Origin: JAGVPT01 sp049578505
GTDB taxonomy: Bacteria > Bacteroidota > Ignavibacteria > UBA10030 > UBA8401
Reading direction: 5' to 3'
Assembly (NCBI GenBank): GCA_049578505.1
Contig: JBAUMC010000021.1
Span: 1 to 39,776 of the forward strand
Length of the DNA: 39,776 nt
Made by a program: the position numbers and the translations under genes
Notes under the pieces: generated by a model
Told to the model about the DNA's origin: nothing
Seen by the model: only the letters and a program-made list of their open reading frames with translations
Database searches by the model: none
In this document: piece after piece, positions 25,905-31,512 of the stretch
Layout: each line of letters opens with the position of its first letter
How positions within the stretch are numbered: the first letter of the stretch is position 1

Positions 25905-26798
25905 TCACATAGATTCGATTGCTATCAAATATTCATCCGGGTTTTGCGGCTGGCCATCCTTCCATAATTCAAAATGGAGATGGGGGCCATGGCTCGTGTT
26001 TCCCGAATTCCCCAGAAGGGCTATCGGTTCTCCCCGCTTGACAAATTCGTTCGCCGACTTCAGCAGCGACTGGTTATGCTTGTATATTGTAAAATAGCCG
26101 CCGCCGTGAGAAAGTATAATCATATTGCCGTCATCATACGTCCAGCCGGAAAAGACGACATAGCCGTCGGCAGCAGCGCTGACAATCGAACCCCGCCGTC
26201 CAGCATAATCAATTCCGAAGTGCTTTCGCGCTTCATCGAAGCCCTGGGAAACATATCCCACAACGGGCGGGTAGAGCGGGAATGAGGCCTGAAAGGGCTT
26301 GATCGCCGTAGACTGCTGTCCTGTGATACCGAACGTTGCACTTTCGGTTTTTGGCTGAGCTTCTGCCACCGCCTGCTGCCTCGTTTCAAGAGATTCATCC
26401 TGCGGTGTCGCAACTGCTTCAGCATTCAACGCAGCCGAAGACGACGATGTGTCATTCTTCAAGTTCTCACCAAGAACGCCTCGCAACTTGCGATTGTATT
26501 CTCGAAGCACGATAAATTCTTCTGAAACCTTGCTGAGCCGCGTCTGTAAATCATAAAGCTGTGTTCCGTATCGCTTTTGAATCTCAGTATTCGATATAGG
26601 AACCAACATCCCGAGAGGCGTGTATCCGAGAAGCAATACCTCAGCGATTAAAATGATAGCAATAAGTCCGCCAACGAGGCCAATAATCCGCCCCGTTGTA
26701 AGAGCAAAAGATCGTTTTTCTCCTGCATCCCCCTGCGGAACCACGACAATCTGAAACTTTCGTTCCTTCGTAATATGATGATCGCGATTTGCAGCCAC
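25905..26798 (-). CDS. Membrane-anchored M23 (LytM) metallopeptidase
   Basis: A 297-aa cell-wall endopeptidase-like protein. N-terminal transmembrane helix (IIGLVGGLIAIILIAEVLLLG), a coiled-coil segment (KRYGTQLYDLQTRLSKVSEEF), a Ser/Ala/Gln-rich linker, and a C-terminal LytM domain with the zinc ligands HFGIDYAG (H..D) and HLHFEL (HxH). All ligands present, so probably active. The frame opens at TTG 26849; GTG 26798 gives the more typical start (VAANRD) but its ribosome site is weak. A TTGACA-N17-TATATT promoter lies just upstream. The bactofilin gene follows. Confidence 0.88.
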   Translation of the reverse strand: MAANRDHHITKERKFQIVVVPQGDAGEKRSFALTTGRIIGLVGGLIAIILIAEVLLLGYTPLGMLVPISNTEIQKRYGTQLYDLQTRLSKVSEEFIVLREYNRKLRGVLGENLKNDTSSSSAALNAEAVATPQDESLETRQQAVAEAQPKTESATFGITGQQSTAIKPFQASFPLYPPVVGYVSQGFDEARKHFGIDYAGRRGSIVSAAADGYVVFSGWTYDDGNMIILSHGGGYFTIYKHNQSLLKSANEFVKRGEPIALLGNSGNTSHGPHLHFELWKDGQPQNPDEYLIAIESM

Positions 26799-26862
26799 TC
26801 TGTTACGACCTTCCGCACACTGTACGGTACTTTTTCTTGAAAAAATCAAGAGTTGAACTGTA

Positions 26863-26891
26863 AATATACGGAAGGTGTGCTACAATGTCAA
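26863..26891 (-). promoter_or_regulatory. Consensus promoter for the M23 peptidase/bactofilin unit
   Basis: TTGACA (26886-26891) and TATATT (26863-26868), minus strand, exactly 17 bases apart. The -35 box overlaps the ancestral stop codon (26888-26890) of the glycosyltransferase gene now split by the transposon. It lies 11 bp outside the transposon's left end including the target duplication of 8 bp, so the insertion spared it. Confidence 0.7.
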
Positions 26892-26894
26892 CGG

Positions 26895-26902
26895 GTTTTT
26901 GA
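26895..26902 (+). repeat. Target-site duplication, left copy
   Basis: GTTTTTGA directly outside the left terminal repeat; the identical octamer occurs at 30074-30081 directly outside the right one. Eight bases is the duplication length known for IS1595-family elements. Confidence 0.92.
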
Positions 26903-26930
26903 GGTGATTGTATACTTAACAAACCGTTTT
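26903..26930 (+). repeat. Left terminal inverted repeat of the IS1595-family element
   Basis: Begins GGTGATTGTATACTT and continues AACAAACCGTTTT. Against the reverse complement of 30046-30073 it matches at 24 of 28 positions; all four differences are transitions. The family's characteristic terminal GG is present. Confidence 0.92.
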
Positions 26931-26949
26931 GAGGCGTGACTGAAAACAC

Positions 26950-26986
26950 AAATGCCCGTTCACCATAAATTGTGTAACGGGCATTT
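26950..26986 (-). terminator. Terminator after the toxin gene
   Basis: Stem AAATGCCCGTT / AACGGGCATTT with an extra CAC/GTG pair and one bulge, loop about 8 bases; on the minus strand the right arm ends TTTGTGTTTT. It lies 30 bases past the toxin stop and inside the transposon. Confidence 0.7.
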
Positions 26987-27015
26987 TTCACAATCAGAAG
27001 TAGTATTGGCTTGGG

Positions 27016-27393
27016 TTAGTTTAGACTAAGAGATATTTTGAGGGCTACATCAAGCTCAGCCATTCTACTTGGAGTAAGATGGCCCAGTTTGTTAACAAGT
27101 CGAAGCTCTTTATCCAGACTTCGTATTTGTCCGCAATGAGCAAAACTATCCTCTTTGAGTCCGCCCTCTCCCTTTCTCATAACAACCATGACAGGATATA
27201 ATTTGAAGCCTTGTTTTATGGAAGAGATTGGGGCGATTATTGTTAGTGCGCTATGTTCGTTTCCGGTATTATTTTGTATTACAACTGCCGGCCTTTTTTT
27301 TCCAATTTCTTTACCTACAACTGGGTCAAGATTTACCTCATAAACATCACCGCGAAGTAACGGCTTAACCAATCCTGTCATTTCATTCGGCAT
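27016..27393 (-). CDS. MazF/PemK-family endoribonuclease toxin (transposon passenger)
   Basis: A 125-aa toxin: LLRGDVYEVNLDP (beta 1), GKEIGKKRPAVVIQNN with the conserved Arg-Pro-Ala-Val, LTIIAPISS (catalytic Thr/Ser strand) and FAHCGQIRSLDKELR. This is the MazF/PemK fold that cuts mRNA at specific short sequences. It overlaps its antitoxin gene by 11 bp and sits just inside the left end of the transposon. All key regions are present, so it is probably active. Confidence 0.92.
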   Translation of the reverse strand: MPNEMTGLVKPLLRGDVYEVNLDPVVGKEIGKKRPAVVIQNNTGNEHSALTIIAPISSIKQGFKLYPVMVVMRKGEGGLKEDSFAHCGQIRSLDKELRLVNKLGHLTPSRMAELDVALKISLSLN

Positions 27394-27637
27394 TTGCGTG
27401 AGTCCATTCTTCGTTCATTTTTTTGTCCAATTCGTAATTGGCCATATACCCTTCTGCAAGCTGCTTCTCAAGTTTAATGCGTTCGGCTTCATGGTAACTC
27501 TTCTCAATGACCCGCCACACAAATTCGCTGATAGTAAGATTTAATTCACGAGCTTGTACCCTTGTCCATTCTTCAACGTGAGATGGAAATATTAGACTCA
27601 GTCTCTTCGTCTCGCTTCTTTGGGCAACTGCCTCCAT
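27383..27637 (-). CDS. Ribbon-helix-helix-type antitoxin (transposon passenger)
   Basis: An 84-aa protein. The N-terminal KRLSLIFPSHVEEWTRVQA with LTISEFVWRVIEKSY resembles a ribbon-helix-helix DNA-binding unit; the C-terminal half is charged helix ending EEWTHANAE, fitting a toxin-wrapping tail. A strong GAAGGAGGAT ribosome site precedes the ATG. Partner of the overlapping MazF toxin; the inverted repeats upstream are the likely autoregulatory operator. Confidence 0.85.
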   Translation of the reverse strand: MEAVAQRSETKRLSLIFPSHVEEWTRVQARELNLTISEFVWRVIEKSYHEAERIKLEKQLAEGYMANYELDKKMNEEWTHANAE

Positions 27638-27680
27638 GGCGATCCTCCTTCTCTAAAGTATAGATTAGCGCAAAAGTATG

Positions 27681-27708
27681 CGCACAGAAGTGCGTTTTTT
27701 CTTACGCA
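27681..27708 (-). promoter_or_regulatory. Candidate operator of the toxin-antitoxin pair
   Basis: Two adjacent inverted repeats about 45-70 bases before the antitoxin start: CGCAC-AGAA-GTGCG (27681-27694) and TGCGT-N8-ACGCA (27691-27708), sharing the GCG core. A further GCGC word sits at 27668-27671. A TATATT word lies at 27711-27716 (minus). Repeated half-sites near the promoter are typical of autoregulated antitoxins; the exact promoter is unclear. Confidence 0.5.
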
Positions 27709-27816
27709 TAAATATACGTTATAGTCGCCATTGGTTACTATGCCTTTGATTGACTTCCTACAAAACACAATTTTAGATAATTATCATTTGTCTCGGAAAC
27801 TCATTAAGCCTTACTA

Positions 27817-27822
27817 TATAAT
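27817..27822 (+). promoter_or_regulatory. -10 box of the 259-aa passenger gene (predicted)
   Basis: A perfect TATAAT on the plus strand, about 105 bases before the passenger gene's ATG. No good -35 hexamer at 16-18 bases; a TTGTCT lies 23 bases upstream. A leader of about 95 bases would result. Confidence 0.4.
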
Positions 27823-27926
27823 AACTTATGGATGTTTTCCATGTTAATTTACGGGTTGATTGGAAAAATAATTTGACATTGGAAAAAAAAATGCCTATCG
27901 TTGAATTATATTTAGGAGATACCATC

Positions 27927-28706
27927 ATGGCAAAAGAAGAAACAGAACAAAACATTCAGACAAAAGATAGGATAGGGTGGGGAGTTAAGGTGCCAATCAT
28001 ATCTTTTCAAGATGCCATTCTATTTACAAAAGAACTTTGCAATATGGGTGGTTTTGATGGCACTCTCGATGCACTGTCTCAAGTTGTCGGAAACACTCGA
28101 AGCAGTAGTTCATTTACTGCAAAACTTTCCGCGTTAAAGAATTTCTTCCTTCTTGGCACTCCAGATAAGGAGAGTTATTCCTTGACTGACCTGGGTAGGA
28201 GAATTGGTTCTCCGACATCATCAGACGATGAAAAGGAAGCAATGGTGGAAGCGTTAATGAAATTGGACACGATCAAAACCATATTTGAAAACTACAAAGG
28301 TAAGGTTCTTCCACAAAGAGAATATCTTGCAAATGCGATTGTAAAGTTAGGCGTTCCTCCATTAATTAAAACACAGTGGGCTGATTATTTCATAGAAGCC
28401 ACAAACTTTGTCGGTCTTATTTTAGCGCGAGAAGGTGGCGGTTATCAACTCATGTCTTCTCCAATTAAATACGCCAATGCTATTCCAGCCCAGTCACAAC
28501 CGGTAATTGAGCCAGTTGATACGTCATCCCTTCCTCCCACACAACGAGCTATAGAATTGACTCAAAGAAAGATTGACGAAGAGGCAATGTTAAGAGTTCC
28601 CTTGGCAGGGGGACGATATGTCTTAATTCCAAAAGATATGACTACAAAAGAAGCTATATACTTTTCTGCTTGGTTTCAATCTTGGCAAGACTTACAGAAC
28701 CAATAA
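27927..28706 (+). CDS. Unrecognised 259-aa transposon passenger protein
   Basis: I do not recognise this gene with confidence. The ATG at 27927 follows TTTAGGAGAT at good distance; the frame is open 99 bases further upstream without support. Residues about 25-160 look like a helical, possibly winged-helix pair: FQDAILFTKELCNMGG, SQVVGNTRSSSSFTAKLSALKNF, LTDLGRRIGSP, then YLANAIVKLGVPP and YFIEATNFVGLI, vaguely like DUF5343-type proteins. After a Pro/Ser linker, the end (RVPLAGGRYVLIPKDMTTKE, then IYFSAWFQSW) is a beta-hairpin plus helix. No signal peptide or membrane helix. Divergent from the toxin operon. A regulator or a defence/addiction component is possible, but unproven. Confidence 0.75.
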   Translation: MAKEETEQNIQTKDRIGWGVKVPIISFQDAILFTKELCNMGGFDGTLDALSQVVGNTRSSSSFTAKLSALKNFFLLGTPDKESYSLTDLGRRIGSPTSSDDEKEAMVEALMKLDTIKTIFENYKGKVLPQREYLANAIVKLGVPPLIKTQWADYFIEATNFVGLILAREGGGYQLMSSPIKYANAIPAQSQPVIEPVDTSSLPPTQRAIELTQRKIDEEAMLRVPLAGGRYVLIPKDMTTKEAIYFSAWFQSWQDLQNQ

Positions 28707-28710
28707 AAAC

Positions 28711-28764
28711 GGGCCCACTAAGGGCCCATTGGCAACACACAAAAGCGAGATGTTCGAGCATCTC
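28711..28764 (+). other. Two stem-loops between the passenger gene and the 25-aa ORF
   Basis: GGGCCC-ACTAA-GGGCCC (28711-28727) right after the stop codon, and GAGATG-N6-CATCTC (28747-28764). Neither is followed by a T-run. They precede a strong ribosome site and may control the small ORF or stabilise the transcript end. Confidence 0.5.
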
Positions 28765-28786
28765 ACTGCATCGAAAGGAGGCAAAA

Positions 28787-28864
28787 ATGTTTTACTGGCG
28801 CAGAAAGGTTAAGCCCTTTGAAGGCTTTTCAGTTCGTGCGCGTGACTCGTCGTCAGCGCATTAG
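28787..28864 (+). CDS. 25-aa basic peptide ORF with strong ribosome site
   Basis: Very short frame starting MFYWRRKVKPFEGFSV, ending ARDSSSAH. AAAGGAGG lies 7 bases before the ATG, the best ribosome site in this part of the window. It follows two stem-loops and ends just before a terminator. Could be a leader peptide, a membrane-active or toxic small protein, or an expressed accident. No relative recognised. Confidence 0.45.
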   Translation: MFYWRRKVKPFEGFSVRARDSSSAH

Positions 28865-28871
28865 CTAAAAC

Positions 28872-28910
28872 AAAAAGCGTACCTTCGATATTGTAAGGTA
28901 CGCTTTTTTT
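28872..28910. terminator. Bidirectional terminator inside the transposon
   Basis: A 14-bp perfect stem (28872-28885 with 28895-28908), nine-base loop, A-run on the left and T-run (7) on the right. It serves the plus-strand passenger unit and, from the other side, the minus-strand transposase/43-aa unit. Confidence 0.9.
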
Positions 28911-28927
28911 ATTAAAAATCAAATCGC

Positions 28928-29059
28928 CTACTTCCTTTTTTTCTTCTTCTTCGGTGGTGGAACCTGTAGCAATTTCCTCAACGCATCTTCCGCTTTAAGC
29001 GGGTATAGGGATAGAGGTTTCTCATTCGTTGTCTTTTTCTCTCCCGTTTTTTTATCCAT
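28928..29059 (-). CDS. 43-aa ORF translationally coupled to the transposase
   Basis: Starts MDKKTGEKKTTNEKPLSLYP and ends VPPPKKKKKRK. Its ATG overlaps the transposase stop by eight bases (ATGGATAA), so ribosomes finishing the transposase can restart here. Middle motif LKAEDALRKLLQVPPP. Small proteins of the type [PL]-F/Y-[P]-x-EDALR-x-LL-x-VPPP with a basic end occur widely as unannotated neighbours in bacteria to my memory, but the role is unknown. The highly basic tail suggests nucleic-acid contact. Confidence 0.65.
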   Translation of the reverse strand: MDKKTGEKKTTNEKPLSLYPLKAEDALRKLLQVPPPKKKKKRK

Positions 29060-29999
29060 GCGTTTGCCCTAATGAGTCCTTGTAAGTTAATCTCTTTCCA
29101 ACAAAACCAGCTATTGCAGAAATAGCCCTGTCGTGGTCTTCAATCTTCCGGTGATTGTATCTAAAATCAAATTCAGCAAGGTATCTGTGTAAGTGTTCTT
29201 TGCTGACATGATGATAAACGCCGTTAATTCCACGCTTGAGCAAGCTGAAAAATCCCTCAACGGTATTCGTGTAAACATCACCACGAACAAATTCATACTT
29301 GCTATGGACTACCGTATTATGAGATTTAAAGTTCTTTCCGATATTCCTGTACGTCGGAAGCTCGTCAGTCACAAGATCGGATTTTGGATTGATATTTTCA
29401 ACTAGCGTTTTCCGTAACGTGCTTGCGGAAACAGTAGGCACTACGAAAGAACGAACTTTGCCGTTCCGTTGAACTAAGGATACAACGGGAGTTTTATTTT
29501 CAAATCCACCTTGTTGCCCGACTCTACGACTTCGACCGCCAACGTATGTTTCATCTGCCTCAACCGTCCCCTTCATCCTTCGTGTGAAAACAGATTGACC
29601 CATTGCATACCGAATACGATGCGCCATGAACCATGCCGTTTTATACGTGATACCTAACTGTCTATGAAGCTGATGAGCGCTCATGCCCTTCTTAGAGCTA
29701 CAGAGCAATGTAATCGCTTGTAACCATATATCAAGGTCAATGTGGCTATCCTCAAAGATAGTTCCAACGGTAACGGTGAATTGATTGCTTCTTTTGTTCC
29801 GTCGGCATTCCTTGCAACGATATAAGCCCTTGCGAATCTCTTTATCTTTGTTGGCTGTTACCGCTACAATGTCCTTACTCTCGCAACGAGGGCAAACAAC
29901 GCCGTTAGCCCACCGGAGACCTTCGAGCAATTCCCTTGCTTCGTCGTTTCTGGCTTTGCTGTGTGCAAGTCCTTTGAGGGTTAATTTGTTGGGTTTCAT
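29052..29999 (-). CDS. IS1595-family (ISXO2-like) transposase
   Basis: A 315-aa DDE-type transposase. N-terminal zinc ribbon: CPRC (about residues 36-39) and CKEC (about 62-65). Then a helix-turn-helix segment (MSAHQLHRQLGITYKTAWFMAHRIR, broken by eye into two helices) and the ISXO2 core: EADETYVGGRSRR (first Asp), DLVTDELPTY (second Asp), YTNTVEGFFSLLKRG (final acidic/Asn site). Full length for the family. AAGGA eight bases upstream of the ATG, in a stem-loop. Minus strand, reading inward from the right end. Confidence 0.95.
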   Translation of the reverse strand: MKPNKLTLKGLAHSKARNDEARELLEGLRWANGVVCPRCESKDIVAVTANKDKEIRKGLYRCKECRRNKRSNQFTVTVGTIFEDSHIDLDIWLQAITLLCSSKKGMSAHQLHRQLGITYKTAWFMAHRIRYAMGQSVFTRRMKGTVEADETYVGGRSRRVGQQGGFENKTPVVSLVQRNGKVRSFVVPTVSASTLRKTLVENINPKSDLVTDELPTYRNIGKNFKSHNTVVHSKYEFVRGDVYTNTVEGFFSLLKRGINGVYHHVSKEHLHRYLAEFDFRYNHRKIEDHDRAISAIAGFVGKRLTYKDSLGQTHG

Positions 30000-31494
30000 A
30001 GGTCGTATCCTTTGTTTGATTCAATGGATACAATATACAAAACGAAAAGCGGTTTGTCAAGTATACAATTGCCGTTTTTGAGACGCGCTGGGACCTCGAT
30101 GGGTTTGGAGGATCAAAATTGCGGAGATTTTTAATGAGAACCTGTTCCGTAACAGATTGAATGCCAGCTGCTTTAGACCGGACCATAAAATACTCTCCAA
30201 GCCAGCCGGCGAAATAGAGAAGACAAAGAAAAGCGAACAGTAACAACCGTAATTTTGTACGTTGAAAGCTATTTTCACGGACAACATACCAGGCGTACGC
30301 AGCAGCAAGAATAAATATTGGCACGACCGGGAAACGGTACCGGGCGCCTGCGTAAAAAATTAAATGCATTGTCAGCCAAAAGAGAAGAAGCGAGCGGAGG
30401 AAGAAGAATTTCTTCTCGTCTTTGCCGGCCGGGCACACGAGACCGAAAGTACCTACAAGAATAACAACCACATAGGGAAGATGAAGAACGATCACGTCCG
30501 CTGGTGAAAACTGGCTATAGATTGCCGATGCTCTCTGCAGAGAGGCCCACTCCGGCTTGTAGTCCATTACCATGAGAAGCCAATAATCAGCAGCAAAAAA
30601 GTGTGCAACTTTTTTCCCTTCGAGAACAACCAACTCGAACGGATGAGTAGCTATGAACTCAAAGCCGAGTTTGTACCCTAGTTGTGATCGGTCAAATTCA
30701 TCTTTCGCTGCCTCGAGAGGATTGTTTTCCTTCGGGAATGAAAATGTACCGTTCGCTCCGTGATGGTTTCCTATCCAAAAGTTTACCCCCCCATTGCTCG
30801 TAAAAGAAAGTGTGTGAAACTGGATATAATTTCTGGCAATCCACGGGGAAACGGTGATCAATGCCGCTGCCGCGATAACGATAAGGGACCGGACGTTTGT
30901 GCGAAATGAGATACTGCACCGCCACCGGTTCAGGAAAATTACAAAGGGTAAGCACGCCGCTGTGCTTCGCAAAAGCATCCCGAGTCCCGTCAACACGCCG
31001 AGAATAATAAATTGTGCCGGCACATCCTCGACAACGGCCACCCACACGATGAGTAAAAGGATTGTCGTGAAGATTGTTTCTGTCATCAACAGCGGCACAT
31101 ACAGCACTTGTATCGGGAATACTGCTAGAATTGCCGCTGCCGTGAGCCCAATTTTTTCGGAGAACAATTTTTTCCCGATGCTGAACAACAAGAAGCAAGA
31201 TAGGACATCGGCCAACGCCTGAAGGATTTTTATCGGAAGGTCCGAATCGCCAAACACCCCATACGCGGCGGCAAGAAGAAGCGGGTACCCGGGCAGACGG
31301 TACGCGGTCGGATTTCCTTCGACATTAAATCCGTCACCCCGCACAAGGGATCTTGCAATTGCGTCGTACTCTTTTGCGTCCGAAATGACAGGCGGGTGAA
31401 ACAACAGAATCACGCCTAAACGCATCACGATTGCCGCGAGAATAATTCCAAAAAGAATTTTACGATTCGGCGGGGAAGCGGCGAAATGGTTCAT
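29905..31494 (-). CDS. GT39/ArnT-like membrane glycosyltransferase, 3' end altered by the transposon
   Basis: Polytopic inner-membrane protein with about ten hydrophobic helices. N-terminal loop ISDAKEYDAIARSLVRGDGF holds the acidic catalytic site expected for dolichyl/undecaprenyl-phosphate sugar transferases, then GNPTAYRLPGYPLLLAA. These enzymes transfer lipid-linked sugars to proteins or lipid A in the periplasm. Chromosomal coding ends at the target duplication (30074); the last 55 residues come from the transposon and overlap the transposase gene. Joining the flanks at one duplication copy restores an end ...RVSKTR-stop (TGA at 26888-26890). The core is intact, so activity may survive. 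Start: ATG 31494, with a TTG at 31509 as alternative; GT4 gene ends 18 bp upstream. Confidence 0.85.
   Translation of the reverse strand: MNHFAASPPNRKILFGIILAAIVMRLGVILLFHPPVISDAKEYDAIARSLVRGDGFNVEGNPTAYRLPGYPLLLAAAYGVFGDSDLPIKILQALADVLSCFLLFSIGKKLFSEKIGLTAAAILAVFPIQVLYVPLLMTETIFTTILLLIVWVAVVEDVPAQFIILGVLTGLGMLLRSTAACLPFVIFLNRWRCSISFRTNVRSLIVIAAAALITVSPWIARNYIQFHTLSFTSNGGVNFWIGNHHGANGTFSFPKENNPLEAAKDEFDRSQLGYKLGFEFIATHPFELVVLEGKKVAHFFAADYWLLMVMDYKPEWASLQRASAIYSQFSPADVIVLHLPYVVVILVGTFGLVCPAGKDEKKFFFLRSLLLFWLTMHLIFYAGARYRFPVVPIFILAAAYAWYVVRENSFQRTKLRLLLFAFLCLLYFAGWLGEYFMVRSKAAGIQSVTEQVLIKNLRNFDPPNPSRSQRVSKTAIVYLTNRFSFCILYPLNQTKDTTYETQQINPQRTCTQQSQKRRSKGIARRSPVG
30005..30031 (-). promoter_or_regulatory. 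Stem-loop that would hide the transposase ribosome site
   Basis: GTATCC and GGATAC (30005-30010, 30026-30031) are inverted around 15 bases; the arm next to the gene contains AAGGA, the ribosome site. The other arm lies between the -10 box and the predicted transcription start, so only transcripts from outside carry both arms. Confidence 0.6.
30032..30060 (-). promoter_or_regulatory. Transposase promoter with -35 in the right terminal repeat
   Basis: TTGACA (30055-30060) lies inside the right terminal repeat and TATATT (30032-30037) just inside it, spacing exactly 17 (minus strand). The left repeat has TTAACA instead and no -10 follows, so only the right end drives transcription inward. Confidence 0.75.
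30046..30073 (-). repeat. Right terminal inverted repeat of the IS1595-family element
   Basis: Minus strand begins GGCAATTGTATACTT and continues GACAAACCGCTTTT; 24 of 28 positions match the left repeat. Contains the transposase -35 box. Confidence 0.92.
30074..30081 (+). repeat. Target-site duplication, right copy
   Basis: GTTTTTGA, identical to 26895-26902, immediately outside the right terminal repeat. Confidence 0.92.
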
Positions 31495-31512
31495 ACGGCG
31501 GGAATTCAAATC

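Larger units (their letters stand above)
26903..30073. mobile_element. Complete 3,171-bp IS1595-family transposon with passenger genes
   Basis: Defined by 28-bp terminal inverted repeats, exact 8-bp target duplication GTTTTTGA and an internal ISXO2-type transposase. Order from the left end: MazF-type toxin and antitoxin (minus), an unrecognised 259-aa gene and a 25-aa ORF (plus), a shared terminator, a 43-aa ORF and the transposase (minus). IS1595 members are known to carry passenger genes; this cargo combination is not one I recognise. Inserted in the last codons of a glycosyltransferase gene. Identical duplications and an intact transposase suggest recent activity. Confidence 0.92.
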
